From positions 126,992,880 to 127,056,879 of the forward strand of contig CM051456.1 of NCBI GenBank assembly GCA_028274465.1: a DNA stretch of 64,000 nt. The letters are read 5' to 3'. Shown in pieces: positions 10,490-24,467 of this stretch. The notes under the pieces were generated by a model. That model did no database searches. It saw only the letters and a program-made list of their open reading frames with translations, and was not told where the DNA came from. How positions within the stretch are numbered: the first letter of the stretch is position 1; each line of letters opens with the position of its first letter. This stretch comes from Plantago ovata (Eukaryota; Streptophyta; Magnoliopsida; Lamiales; Plantaginaceae). Made by a program: the position numbers and the translations under genes.

Positions 10490-11171
10490 TGTGTGATGAT
10501 GGAGTTGGAATCATCACCATCCGCAACCCTCCTGTCAACTCCCTTTCACTTGAGGGTACGCTAATTAATAGTGTATCAAATTACGTTTGGGAATTGATTT
10601 GTTCTGCTAAGTTCATTTTGGATACTAGGAAAGCTCATCAACTTGAGGATTATGCAGTTTCATACAACATATTTTGTTGTTATTATAATGTGTATCAAAT
10701 CGAAAATACTGGGATTATTTGCATATCATTTATCTGTGAGTGAAGATTTGAATTCCGTCTTCCAGTCGAAAGCTCAAGTTTTCAATTCTGTTATTCTTTT
10801 TAGTGTTGCACAGCTTGAAAGATACATATGAACGAGCCTTGAAGATAGATGATGTGAAGGCTATACTTGTCACAGGTAAGCAATGGCAACACCTGTCTCA
10901 GATTTTGAGTGCTTCTAGTGGTTGATCGATATATGACGAAGCGTTGTTACATCACCTTTGAACAGGTGCTAATGGCAAGTTTTCTGGTGGTTTTGATATT
11001 AGTGCATTTGAAAAAATTCAGGACAAGAGTGGTTAGTTTTTCTGATTTCTGTGTATATTTCGCTTTCTTGGTTTCCGATATTTATGTGCTAAGTGCAATC
11101 CTGTTTGATGCAGTCCAAGCTCTAAAACCTGGTTTTGTATCTCTGGAGATTCTCAGCAATCTTGTTGCAAG
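10490..11171 (+). pseudogene. Four-exon 5' fragment of a peroxisomal beta-oxidation multifunctional protein (MFP2/AIM1-like)
   Basis: MFP2/AIM1 proteins carry an N-terminal enoyl-CoA hydratase domain followed by 3-hydroxyacyl-CoA dehydrogenase. Four exon-like blocks match the hydratase start: DDGVGIITIRNPPVNSLSLE (to about 10555), LKDTYERALKIDDVKAILVT (about 10806-10874), GANGKFSGGFDISAFEKIQ (about 10965-11030) and LKPGFVSLEILSNLVA (about 11114-11171). All four carry compatible splice sites and phases. Everything after the fourth exon is missing: the rest of the hydratase domain and the whole dehydrogenase part. No convincing family-like start codon is visible. It lies between the CFA relic and the intact CFA gene and is read on the opposite strand. 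Confidence 0.8.
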
Positions 11172-11852
11172 TACGCTTTTGAACTTTTCATCACTCCTGT
11201 AGCTATAAAGATATGTTAAATCGAATGACTATGGGTTTGTTCATGTACAAGTCTCTGAAACTACTAGTACTTCAGAGGATTTTCAGTTATCGGTGCGTTT
11301 GGTTAAAAATTGACTGTTCCAATCAGTAGAAGCTAAGATGACTTATGATATGATACCCTTCTACGATATTCTACACCGTGCAGTTTCTGAGTTTTCTATT
11401 CGAAGCAGGTCGATCAACGTGATTTGTTGAAAACTTGGAAATTCTGGCCTGCTTCACATTAAGGAACTGGTGGACCTGTTCCAGTTCCATCTTCTGGATG
11501 CCTCTTTTCGCAGGTATCCTTCTACACTGTACTGTTTTTGGCTTAAATAGGATCTGTATTCGACATGTACATGTAGAAATAATCGCAATTGACCATATAA
11601 ATGAAAACTCATTCTCAACCAAATCAATGTTCATACTTCATACTTCATACTGATAGAATGTACACTTACTTGATGACAGTGTAAACAGATCCACATCACA
11701 ATTTGAATCTGGTGTATGTGTGCTATAGTTTGAGGTCTATTTGAAAACAGTACCAAAGAATGAAACTAGAGTGCCCTTGAAGCTATCAATGAATCTAAAG
11801 TGCAATGTAAAGTACAGTTCTGATACTGTACACACAAATTTATCACTTGAGG

Positions 11853-14800
11853 TCAATAAACACAAGGGACGACCTTGTACGGATCTCCAAATGCCGAAAC
11901 ATTTCCTGGTCGTGTGAATACAATCTGCGAACGCGAGAATAACGTAAGTTTCCAGTTTCAGATGAAGTTATTTCATAGACAAAAAGACCAGCCACCTCAA
12001 GAACTGAAACACTGAATTTAAGAAGATAAGCAGTGCCTGTTAAGCATACAGAATGCATACCTGATAATTTCCAAGAGTACAGGATATGAATCCAGCTGCA
12101 CAATAATCGAAATAGTATTCCCATGTCCTAATGAACTTATCATCGAATCCCAGGGCGCGAATTTGACTGTAAATCACAGATGTATGTATCAATCATAAGC
12201 ATTAGTACATTACATAATTTCATTTTGCAGAATCTCATCAAAGTTTTGCTAAAATTAATCTAGTTTTCCTAGTTATTAATACCTTTGCTTTTTCAGGAAA
12301 TTTTCCCTCCAGCATCGTAGCGTTTGGTAGTAATGAACCCCGATATCTTCCAGGTGCTCCACACTGCATAGAATCATATGTGTTCTAGCTTTATTAACTT
12401 CGATGTAATTTTTTTGTTAGGTAAATTAAGTTAGCCTGGGATATTAAAAAAAAAAAATTGTCTTACGATAGTCTTGATGCAGCAGCCATGGCAGATGTTA
12501 CTCGGCTAAGGGAAGGCAGGCATCCACCAGGAAATATATATTCTTTGATGAAGTCTGAGCTGCGCCTGTATTCGTCATACCTCTCATCCGGTATTGATAT
12601 AAACTAAGATCACAGAATGAGTAAATAATTATAACAGTAATTCAATGTATTAACAAAATTTGATACAGATAGCTCTGTGAAGAAGGCAAAGACTTTAGCC
12701 ATGCAGCACCAACCTGAAGAACGAGAAGGCCGTTTTCTGCTAATACAGATTCACAGCTCCTGAAAAATGCTTCCATAAATTCATGCCCCACAGCTTCTAA
12801 CATCTCACTGCATATTAATGAACTCTGTGTGTTATTCGATGTTTTAGTTAACTATCAGTGCATTTGACATGGCACAGACAACGGATACTCACCATGATAT
12901 TATCCTGTCGTACTTACAGGTGCTAGGCAATTGGCGGTAGTCACACAGTAGAAATTTTATTTGATCCTGTACCAAAAGAGCCAAATGCATCATAAGACAA
13001 GATTGCATGTTTTATCCAATTCTGAAATGGCTTCTGATCTCTGATAAAATCGTGCATTTTACGAGGTTTGGAAAGATGTATAAAAATATTAACATGTACC
13101 TGAAGGCCAGCTTCTTTTACTTTCAATTCAGCATATTGCAGTTGCTGTTCTGATAAGGTTATACCAGTGTATGTGCATCCGGTTCGTTTTACCACCTCTA
13201 TTGCTAAAGTTCCCCAACCACAACCAATCTCTAGAATGTGGTGATCCTTATTTATCCTTGCCTGTAATTCGAACACGAAGTCAGATCAGACCGAACCTGT
13301 TACACAATAAAGAGTGAATCTAACAGAAAAATGTACCTTTTCTATGAGAAGAGAAATTTTCCTCATCTGAGCAATCTTCAAGTCCTCCTCTTGAGTCTTG
13401 AATATTGCACAAGAGTATGTCATAGTTTCATCCAAAAACAGCGAAAATAATTCGTTACTCTGCAGGCATTATATGAAACAATTGTCAGTTTCAAGCAAGT
13501 TAAATGATAAACTTGACAGTAAAAGAAAAACATCTCAACACAATAACACTTCGGAAAAGTGGAAGAACTTACAAGGTCATAATGGCGTGAGATGTTGCGA
13601 CGTGCCTGTGTAACGGTATTCTGTCTCGACACATGATGATAGAAATACTTTGCGGATGCTATAGCAGAAGTGAAAAGCAAAGGTGTCCACCATCCCCTGT
13701 GGGTTAAACGATATTCGCATGAAACACTTGTTAACAAAGTACTCTATGATGCAAGCATGGAATGTAAATTCTGTACTCCATACCCTTTCTTGTTCGACTT
13801 TGAGGGTGAGGCACTTAAGTCTCTATTGGCAACAAATATCTACAAAACAGTAAACATATAATATGGATTGTTAGTGTGAAGTTTGAACAGTAATCTGGTT
13901 ATCTTGAACTTGATATATCTCCATATCATACCCTAAAAAGATTGAGAAGACCCGCATTCTTATCAACAAAAGAGAAATCCCCGTTGATATATGCATCAGC
14001 TAGGCCTAAATCTGCTTCTTTTGCAACCTGTCATACACAACTGTGAGCATTTGGATGATAATTTGTATGTGTTCTGACTTCTGAGAACAGCATTTTTATA
14101 TATACCTTCCAGTAAAACTGAGGAGAGTGAACTCTCAGACAGACTTTTAAGCTACTCTTCTTTACGGAACCTTCAAATGTGAACATTGTGCCTCCTTCTT
14201 CCAATAACCTGTTACCGCGCAATTCACATACTAAATAAAAAAAACAGGTCGATACAAGGAATCAGTTGCCGCAAACTCAAAGCAGGTTTATTGGAAACTC
14301 ACATTAGACAACCTGTAGATATGAAACGTTCAAGAAATCGAGTAACAAAAAGACGAGCTCCTGTTTCTAGCCAGGATGGTACCATGTGTTTGGGGTTGTT
14401 CTGGATTGTAAAACTTTTATGAAGCAAGCCATTTGCAGCAACTATGCCTGCCTGTACAGATCAACCAAGTATTAGTAGTACTTTTTTTAGTTGCTTTTTC
14501 ATCTTAACAAAACAAAAAGGTTCACTAATTACCTTTAATCCATCTTCATGGAAACCATAGCCTGAAATAACAGTAAAAGTGATGTTAAACTTGACACTGG
14601 CGTACGGACAATGTGGTATTCAATTCAATTTACTAGAACAGTAGAACAGACCTTGATATGCTCCACAAAACCATATTCCCCTCTTTCCTTGTATAAGGTC
14701 GAATTCAGACGAAGCTTTTGTTGCAGCAACAGATGGGATGGGGTGACCTGTGGTCCACTTAAGCAACGTGTTCTGAGGCGTGTGTGGTGGATTTAGAGTC

Positions 14801-17800
14801 ACTAGAAACGGTGGCCCTGACTCGCTAATGTTCTGCAATGTCAATTCCCTTCATTTCAGTTCACATAAAAAAAACATGATGCAGAGTTGCAGACCCATGA
14901 GTACTTAAACAAAGATTCATTCTTTGTACCTGAAGGATATTGAGCCAATATGTTACACAAACTTTGTTATTTATGGTTCCGAGGAAATTCCACGAGCTCC
15001 ATGCTGCTGTGTTTTTTGGCATTAAACTTTTGTCGCGATGAAGGTAAATATCACTGTATAATAAGAACGAACGTTAAGAAAAATGTGAGATAAGTAATAT
15101 GATCAAGCTCAACCAGATAACAGAAGAATGTAGGAACTAAAGATACTAAACCTGTATGCATATTGAAAGGCGCCTAATATTCGAGATTCATCATACGTTG
15201 CTTGTTCCCCTAACATTTTGAGTGCATCTGGCGCATGTGCACCTATAATGCAAGCATCATATGTATCTTCTGATCCATCCTTACAACGTACAACACAACC
15301 TGCAATTTGTTCATTTCAGTTAAGTGTAACGTAAGAGTAATACGCCAACATCACAAAACGGCTGCAACAGATAACTCACCCTCATCTTTTGTCGAAACAG
15401 AATCTACTTGAGAACTTGTTTTAATTTGGCACCCTTTACTTCTTAACACTTTCTCTACCTGCATTGAACTCAAGTGAGTTTCTAGCTCTAGGACATCTTC
15501 TATTCATGACATCATAGTCAGGAAACTCGAATATAAAGATAATGCGAGAAATACCCTGTTGACATAATTCTGTGAACGCCATCTGACTGTAAGCCACTGA
15601 GGTCGACCAAGGAGCTGCAGAGCGAATCAACATTAGTTCCACGAATTAAACACCAAGAGAAAATCCAAATAAATGAAAAGCTTAATTTACCTGCAAGAGA
15701 TGGTGATTACGACAAAATGAAAGTATCGAGTACGCGGAGAAGGTCAGTACTCCTTCCGCAGAGCAGGACCAGATTGAACCACAAATCGGTATCTGGAAAA
15801 ACAGAGAACACCGGGTTAAAAAATAAGTACACTGCCTGTTTTTCTGACATATAAGGAAAAAATGGCTCAAGGATCTCACTAGGTAAGCTTTCTGGAACAA
15901 CTCCGAGTAGCCATGAGACTTAACGAACTGCCCCAGAGTTTCATTACGATCAATATCTGGATTGTTTTCGAACACTTCAAGGTAACTGCATTGCATACAA
16001 ACACACACACATTAATCCAGTTTCACTTGAAAACAAGCTGATTCAACTTTTCTTGGATAGTTTTACTTACTTTAAGACATCCTCCTTGAACTTCAAGATT
16101 TCTCTGATCATTTTCCAGAAGTATGGATTCAACAGATTGGTCTTTTGTGCGAACAAGCCTGACAGACTTCGGCTTCCCCATTCACATCCGTAGCCTTTAT
16201 GGAGGCTAACGGAGAACGACATGTCAGAGAGCTCCATGTCAACTCCAAGATTCTCAAAGAATTCCATCATGTTTGGATATGTCACCTGTCCCCATAATCA
16301 ATCCCATGATCATCAGCTTAGCCAATAGTCATTTTCCAAATTGTTATTTTCAAGATGATCTTGATCATAGTGTTCACAATTTCTTGACTGATAAACATAA
16401 GAATCTTAATCTAATCTGCCATCATATAGTTCCTTGCTCATAATTCTGTGGTACAGCAAGCAAAATGCGTAACTATAGTAATCACTTTGTTCGTCTCATT
16501 TATTTTTTACGATGTTTCTTTTGTCTACTTTTTATTATTAATGTACCACTTTAAAATGGGTACCACCACTCAAACACATAATATAACACACTCATTAAAA
16601 ATAATATAAAAAGCAAATGTAGACTAGTCACCGGGGCGGAGTGAGTATTTTATAAGAGGTAACAAAACAAATGGTTGTAAGGAATAAGGATTGGTTTATC
16701 CTGACACATAATCAAGTTGGAGGCTCCATCCCTCATGATATGGTAGTACCTAGTTATCACAAACATATAAAAAACATGATTGGTTTCAAAACAAGGACCA
16801 TCATCAAGTGGACCATATTGAAGGAAAGATTAAAGAAACAAATAGGTGAAACCATTACATTTTTCTTTTTGGAGAAGAAAAATGGAAATCTATAGTAATT
16901 TTGCAATATCATTTCGTCTAAAACCTAGTAATTAGGCCAAGGGTACAGAAGAATCAGTTATCAATTAGACCCGGTCAAATGGAACTGGAAATCGAACCAA
17001 AATGGCAGTTCCGGTTCAGGTTCCTTTCATACGGCCAAATGGAACCGAGAACTTACGGTTCTAGGAATCGGTCCCGTCTACACTCAGCTTTAACTTTGTT
17101 CTTCAATCATACTAAGTTTGTTAAAATTATATGATGAAAATCTTATCATAGATTAAAAACATTTTCAATCTTGAATAAGAATATATAAGAAAAAACAGAA
17201 TGTAGACATATCACCAACAACTGAACAATCAGGACAAAAATGTGACCTGGCCTAATAGAATAGTGTTACACATATCACCATATTTCGGCCTATTCCATAA
17301 CAAAAATCAAAAATATTATTCATCTGATTTACTTTAAAAAACAAAGATATATATAGGCATCAATACAATTATATTGCCAGTTGATACTTTTCTAAATTGT
17401 GAAGATTCCTCTTCTACAGAAAATTTTGGTTTTTTCTGTGTTGGGATATTTCCAGATCAAAACAATAAATTATGACTTATGAGAGGATGTAAAGCTTAAT
17501 TGTTATCAATTGCTAAAACTAATTTACAAACACACCAACTGCAGTCCGGTTATTTTCGTCCCAACAAAGAATAAATTATTTTTTTATAGTATTCCCTCTG
17601 TTCTCTCAGAAGCTTCCAAGTTTGACATTTTTCGATCAACAACTTTCAAATTTAACTCTTGATTACTCTTAAACTATAATAATAAAGTATATAACGAAAT
17701 TGTATTATGAAAATTTAGCTTATATACTTTTATAATATAATTTTGTTGAATACTTTATCATTATAATTTAACAGTAATCGAGAGTCAAAGAAAGTTGTTG

Positions 17801-18559
17801 ACTCAAAAAAAGTCAAACTAAAAAAACCTATGATATAAGTAATCGAGAGTCAAAGTTAAAAGTTGTTGACAAAAAAGTCAAACTAAAATAAACCTATGAT
17901 ATAACTGAGCTACTACAAACAAATAATACTTTCATAAATAATTGGTTAATGATTAGTATTACTACTTAAAAATGATTCATTTTAACTTGTTTCGATGGAC
18001 ATATCTTATGACCATATTCTTGCCACAAACTTCTTAATGAATCTAGTTCACATGTTTTTAGATGCTACCAACGTTGGTTCGGTTCCCACCATATATATAG
18101 ATAATGGACTAGGTGTGTGATATGCATATGCCACCCTCTACACTTCAAATAAACTTAGTTATGATTAAATCAATTCAGTTCGTTTAGACATACAATTAAC
18201 TAATGGAAAATCATGAAATGATCAAAATGGAAAGACGAATAAATTATGTTAGACAATAAAATAACAATTACACAAGTTTACATTCCGAAAATGCACTTAA
18301 CATTTAGATTGGAAAAATATATTGTTGAAAAAACAAGGTAATAATACTTAGCACTGTAAAAAAGATAATAAGAAGAACGTACTCGATTGAAGACCATAAA
18401 ACCAAGGTCAAGAGAAGTGCCGTCAATAGTGACCGTTTTGGCATGGCCGCCCAAGTAATCCTCCTTCTCATACAACACCACCTCCGCCCCGCCTTCCACC
18501 GCCAATGTATAAGCCGAGACCAGCCCGCTTATGCCGCCTCCAACGACCGCAACCCTCAT
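11853..18559 (-). CDS. Cyclopropane-fatty-acyl-phospholipid synthase (oxidoreductase-methyltransferase fusion)
   Basis: Plant enzymes of this type add a methylene group from S-adenosylmethionine across the double bond of phospholipid-bound acyl chains. I place 23 exons, starting at 18559-18383, 16285-16071, 15985-15880 and ending at 12166-12061, 11924-11853. They total 2598 nt, all in phase, giving 865 aa, which is the usual length. The N-terminal half is a flavin-dependent amine-oxidase-like domain (VAVVGGGISGL, residues 3-13, GxGxxG). The C-terminal half is the CFA methyltransferase with the SAM loop LEIGCGWG (634-641, exon 17) and CDYRQLPSTCKYDRIISW (exon 18). The protein ends in PYKVVPCVY. 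Intron 1 is about 2.1 kb and holds MITE sequence. A broken duplicate of its 3' half lies just downstream. An upstream in-frame ATG (18586) exists, but the start at 18559 puts the FAD motif at its normal position. Confidence 0.95.
17591..17910. mobile_element. Stowaway-like MITE in CFA synthase intron 1
   Basis: It begins attccctctgttctctcag and carries the same internal sequence as the element at 6113-6428 (ttgattactcttaaactataat and its inverted form ttataatttaacagtaatcg). The right arm is partly duplicated (cctatgatataa at about 17828 and 17893), so the exact 3' edge is unclear. Confidence 0.7.
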
Positions 18560-18899
18560 GATCTTGGGTTGTAAGAAAACTATCAATTCCGTTTAATTTC
18601 CAACTGCATTGTAGTAGTATAGCCTTGTCAACATCTTGAACAAAACCAATAACCATGACTTGGTAAAAAGTAATTAAAAACCAAACAGAGAAAAACTAGG
18701 AAACCTTAAAATGTGAAATGGAGAAAGATATATACTGTTCGTACCTTGTTAAGTGAGAGAGATAGAATGGTTGCAGGCTTGGAAAAGTTGGAACTTGGTC
18801 TCTATTGGAAACTGAATGATGTCCTTGTTTAGAGGATGACTGATTCAGTAAGCCAATGAATGGGTATAAAATGTATAATGCAGTGGACATTCTTGTCTA

Positions 18900-21620
18900 T
18901 TTATCCACAGGGGCAACTGGGTCCTTGTATTTCAGCGGAAGAGGGGTGCACAGTGGGACGTTCGCACCTCTTGATATTTTGAGGAAAAAGAAAGTTATAC
19001 TATAATTAAATACTATATGATACTTTCAATAATTTCATATCTCTAACTCTTATACTATGTGATATTTTCAATAATCTCATATGGAGTATATTTAATCAAT
19101 AATTTGGCATCCCGAAGTTAAAATTATGAGTCCGTCTCATAGGTCATTAATTGGGTTATGCTAGTAATCCCTCCCATTTTAAATACATGTCGTTTTAGAC
19201 ATTTTACCAATATTAATAAACAAGAAAAAATTACATTTTTAGGGGATCTTTAGTGGTACTCATATCATTTTAAATTCCACTAAACTAGAAATATCAAAAT
19301 TGGACAACTAGTGACACAACAATCACATTCTAATCCATTTTTAGGTTGACTATCAAAATTCAATTTTGGCATCCAAACGAGCCTTAAACCTTTGATTTAA
19401 AAAAAATTAAAAACAAAAATATAACTTAAAAGATCTATTCTTTTTTATTTAATTTATTTTTCTAAATAACATATGATATTTTTTTCTGGAAGAAGCTATT
19501 AACTGAAAAATCAAATAGAAAAATAATTTCTTTTTTTCAGAAAAAAGAGGCCTAGGAATTTATGTTTATGCGTGTGATTGTGAGGGTACGCGCCGGTGGT
19601 GTGATAGTGTTGTCTTAGTGAATTTTATCATTTTACTAATCGATATTATAATTCCAAAGTTCCGATTATTGTCCCATTTTGTTTTTTAAATCTGGACCTT
19701 GCACACACCGCACTCCGAACAGAGGTAAAATTAAAGAAAAAAAAAGATTATAGAAAAAATTAAAATAAAATGGAACTTTTAAAGAAGGAAAAAAAAAATT
19801 TGGCATGTTTTTAAAGTAAAAAGTAAAAAATTCCTTTTTTGTTTAGGCATGCCTTTTTATTTCTTTTAAGGCCTAAGGCTTAGGCCTTGTTTTTTTGCAA
19901 AATCTGATTTTGATTGGTCAACACAAAAATATGATTTTGGACTAAAATTTATTTAATTGTTAATTTGACGAAATTGTTTTTGTAATTAGAACAATTAATT
20001 GGTCTTGAAAAGTTATGGACCCAAGAAACAATGATTATACCTTATTTATAGGCAACTAAAAAGTACGGAGTATAACAATAGTAAAGTAATCTAAAAAACA
20101 CTCACATGTCTCACCTATTAATAGTAAAATACCTATTAATACAAACATAGTATAGTCAATTCAATTATGAGAAATATGCTAAAACAATTACTATTTTTAA
20201 AATAGCTAAAAATTTAAAATGACATTTATTATAATAAAAGAGTAGTAGAATAGTAATAGCTGATTTTCTTTTTAAAAATTGTTGGATGTGTATGTGTCCC
20301 TGACTCCCTGCCTCATCTCTGCATGTGGTGGGGATATACGATCTTGTAATGTACTAATGTAACTAGCGTCTAGCGATGAGAAGGAAACAATGAATGTGAC
20401 TAAACTATTGTGTATTCAACTCACCAAACATTTTTATACTTTTACAGTTTTACGTAATTAATTAACCACATAAATTGGATAAACACATATCTTCTTTAGA
20501 AAGTATTAAAGATAGAAATTGATCAACTCATGTGTTACCTTACAGATAATCAACTCGTTAATTCTCTCTGATTATCTCGACTCACATTTATCCGAGCCGG
20601 AGGTTTAGATGGTGTGCCATAGCTATTGCGTACCTTGAATGGGCTTGGACCTTGAAGTAAATTTCGACTTTAGTGATAGGTTAAGTCTTAAGTCTTAAAT
20701 GCATGACTGCATGAGTCTTATTTGAACCCTACTTAGATAGCTAGTATACTTTATATTGAACTTAATCATTTTAAGTTTTTTAGTGATAAATTCGAATACA
20801 ACTCATCATATATGAATATAATCAAGAATAGTGGTTGTGGTTCATGAACTTCATTGTAGAGGTATTAAAAATCCCAATACGCTCAGACGATGCTAGTTCG
20901 TGGCCCTGAGTGACCAGTAGCATGCAGTATTTAGATCTGCAATTTAAGTAGATTTAGGATTTACCTTACTTCTATTTAGTTTTAGAACTCTAATGTACTT
21001 GAATCTATCTGGTTCATTGGTGATACTAAAACGTTGTAGGGCATTGCCCACTATTTATGATTTGTGATAATGCATGGAAGTATTCCACCAAGCTAAGTCT
21101 TGTCTCTAATAGACTAATACTCTCTTGTTTTATTCAACTATAACGTTTTGAATTCTTATGTCGTTCATGATGACTTTTTTTTCCGAGCCAATGTCCATTG
21201 GAGAATGCTCAATTCTCACGAACTATGAAGAGTGACTTATCGCTAATGTCAAAATCTCCACATTCAGAAATCAAAAGGTAAAACAATTGCCGAAGGTAAA
21301 TTTATGTACTATTATTTACCATTAATGTTTATTACTCCCTTTAGTTGTTGAGTGAATTGTTTAAGTTTGTTTATGAATTTACCATTAAATTAAATTCAAT
21401 GCACATCTCAGCGAAATCGAAGTCACTTTACATTTATATTCATACTATGAGCATGTTCTTGACTCGTAAGTTTAAAAAACGAAACGGGAAGGAAGGTGAT
21501 GTCTTATTGTGGACTGGATTTTATTGTAGGAAGAAAGAAGGAGCCACATGTCTGGATCTTTATTTTGCAGTTGATGTGTGAGCAACGTGGCTGGTCTATG
21601 CCCGTGAAATTCATTGTTGG
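18900..21620. other. Gene-poor AT-rich intergenic DNA
   Basis: No exon with recognisable homology or good splice context was found. The stretch holds low-complexity A/T tracts and scattered MITE-like phrases (for example taatccctcccattttaaat near 19167). Open frames here are short and biased. Confidence 0.6.
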
Positions 21621-21632
21621 TGGAGTAATATA

Positions 21633-22143
21633 CTACTTCTTCCGTTTCATTTAAAATTTAAATTTGATAACTTCACGGTTCCCAAACAAACTATAAATTG
21701 TGTACATACTTCCTCCGTCCCAGAGCAGTTGCACCATTTGCTTTTGGACACAGAAAATAAGGAGAAGATTTAAATATTGAGTTATATTAATAGTGGGTGT
21801 TGATTTTACTTTATGGAGGATTTGTGGCCACAAAAATGTGTTGATGGAATATAAAATTATTATAACCATGTCCAAATATGGCAAATAAATGAAATGGTGC
21901 AACTCTAACGGGACGCCCAAAATGGCAAAATGGTGCAACGTACTGTTCTGGGACGGAGATAGTATATGTTACACATAATTAATATATAATAAAATTTTGT
22001 CAAAAAATATACTCGTATTTGATTTTTTTTTCATAATATAATTTTATAATATCTTTTAGTTGTGCAATTTAGAATAAATTTGTGGTCAAAATTAAACGAG
22101 AAAAATTAATCCTAAAACATTTAAAATGAAACAGAGGAGAGTA
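21633..22143. mobile_element. MITE interrupted by a second MITE
   Basis: The outer ends are inverted: cttcttccgtttcatttaaa at 21633 against ttaaaatgaaacagaggaga near 22140. Between them sits another complete element (21709-21963). Removing the inner one leaves about 256 bp, a typical MITE length. Confidence 0.7.
21709..21963. mobile_element. Nested Stowaway-like MITE
   Basis: The ends are cttcctccgtcccagagcag and the inverse ctgttctgggacggagatag, flanked by TA. The inner arms also pair (gttgcaccatttgc against gcaaaatggtgcaac). Confidence 0.82.
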
Positions 22144-22792
22144 TAATATTTACACACTATGGGGATTTGAATTTTCTTCTTCTACTTGCTAGTAATAATT
22201 TTCCGTGCTAAGTTTATATTCGATCTTAAATTTTGAATCGAGAATGTGCTAATAATTACTTCAAAAAGACTTATAAATTGCTTTTTTTTTTTTTTTTTGA
22301 AATAGCTAACAATTTTCATTAAATTCAACGTAGTGTACACAAATAGGAGGGGCATGTCCCAACCATGATACAAGATGTATCACAAAAACACAAGTACAAA
22401 AGAACGGTATCAGATAGCCAGAGAAGCTACTGGAAATATCAGCACGGTACAAAACTCAAGATACTTATAAATTGCTAGCAAGTAGGAATAGTAGTTTAAT
22501 TAGAAGTGTTACATTACATGTTGTGGTCATGGGAAGTGGGGTAATGGGAATCTAGTTTGGACTTTGGAGTAAAGATTGGGATGTTTGTAGTACAGATTGG
22601 TTGGTTTGATTTTGATCTATTATATCTTTCATAGATTATAGTAATCCCTATCGAAAATTTAAAGAACTTCAATTAGTTTTATTAACTGTTTTTATATTCA
22701 ATTTGATTTCAAATTAATTATAATTTATTATAAAAATATAAAAAAAATATACTTTTATAATATAATTTTTTAAATATTTTTATAATTAACTA

Positions 22793-23048
22793 CTTCCTCC
22801 ATTCCTTATCAAGCTTCCCATTTGGTTTTGTTGACTTTTTTTTTGCCCCCGTTTGACTCCGAATTAATCATAAATTGTATTGGAAAAAAAAAATTTGAAG
22901 TTATATTATGAAAATATAAGATTTCCACTTTTATAATATAAGTTCAAAATATTTTTTTTCGGTGTGATTTAGTATTAATTTGGAGTCAAACAAAGTCTCG
23001 AAAAAGTCAACGAAATGAAATGGGAAGCTTGATAAGGAATGGAGAAAG
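22793..23048. mobile_element. Stowaway-like MITE
   Basis: Left end cttcctccattccttatcaa; right end ttgataaggaatggagaaag; TA on both sides. The long inverted arms include aagcttcccatttggttttg against gaaatgggaagctt. Confidence 0.87.
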
Positions 23049-23824
23049 TATAATTTATTTGAGGTCAAATCAGATACTGAGAAATTAAAAAAAAAATCAA
23101 ATTGGTTTTTCAAAATTACCGGAGAAACTACTGCATATTTTTGTCACTTTTAATATCATAGTGTAGATTTTGGTTATTTGTTTGAATTAACATCCTAAAC
23201 TAGGTCCGTTAGCTTTTTACTTTCCGAACTCCTACCGTTAATTTTAAAATTTTAGTCATTAACTTACCCTAATTATCTTATAAATTACAAAAAAATGAAA
23301 AAGAAACTTAAAGTTACACATAAATTAATCTAAATTAATTCCCCATTGGCGTTCGACCAACGTGGTGAATTACGGACCCTGATCTGAAGTCGCTGGTCAA
23401 CGACATACAAATGGGGGTTTGTCAAGTACAGGGTACTGTATAAAGTTTTCAGTTCAGTCTTGGTGAAAGAAAAGAGAGCATGGGCCAGTTTACCCAAGCC
23501 ACTGTGGCCCTTTTGGAAAAAGGCCACAATTCCAAAGCCCACTTCAACGCTCCAACTTCCAAAGCCCACTTCTAAAATGTATTGAATCAAACGCATATAT
23601 TGATTTTGGCACATTTAATAACATACTCATCTATCCCACATCTATCCCACGTAGGTATCCGCGTGTCAAAAAATTATGTATTCTTATTATAATCATATTT
23701 CACTACAATAAATTAGGCCTATAATGGCCTTTTTAACATGGCAAGTTGAGTTAGCCAAAATCCAAATGCCTCGGGTGTTCAATTATTTTAAATCGGCTAG
23801 AATATTTGTCGGCGGTTTTTTATT

Positions 23825-23950
23825 AATGCGACTTTAGTAATCTCAAAGCTGGCGTAGAGGTTTGGGGTGGGGTGTCGAAGCGGAATAACAAGGAGAGGTC
23901 TGGAGTCGAACTCGGACGGAGGAATAAGAATAGTTTAGAATATTGAGTGT
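23825..23950. mobile_element. Old SINE-like fragment
   Basis: It shares gagaggtctggagtcgaactcggacggagg with the box-B region of the SINEs at 40517, 40858 and 62958. No tail or target duplication is visible, so it is probably an old, truncated copy. Confidence 0.45.
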
Positions 23951-24467
23951 GGTTACGGGTTAGAGCACCCTTTATTCATGAACCAAATTGTAATTTGGTT
24001 CAAAATTTAGTTTATAAAAAAGTTGTCCGTGAACAAAACCATAAGCCATATGTAGACTTTTATCCCTAAACCATTTTCAATATATAAATTGCCGGTGTCA
24101 TACCCGCGCCAAACTACACTCCACTTCGAATTTTCAGATCGATTCCAGAGTTCACAAGTCATTTAAGAGCTTCTGATCAAATTCTGATTCTTTCTATCTC
24201 TACTCATCGGAGGAGATGGAGAAAAAACCCTAGCCGGAGTTCAATTAGCAGCTACCGGAGAAGCTCTACGCCGCAGGACTACCAGATGTGAGCTCAATTT
24301 ATGACAAGTGAGCTTCGTTTCTCCAATTATTCATTTGATAAGTCAGTCCCCAATTCACTAGTTTTCGTTGATTTTTACCATGTAACAATGTTGTAAGACC
24401 CTTGATGAATTTGAATTGATATATATTGCTATATTGTTCGCTATCTTCATAATGTGAATTGATAGGA

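Noticed and set aside
16484..16650. Possible MITE (gttcgtctcatttatttttt ... ggggcggagtgagtattt)
   Set aside because: Ends are loosely inverted, but arms are too diverged to set borders.
23330..23614. 94-aa minus-strand frame
   Set aside because: Contains short internal duplications (gcccacttc...), no splice or start support and no recognised motif.
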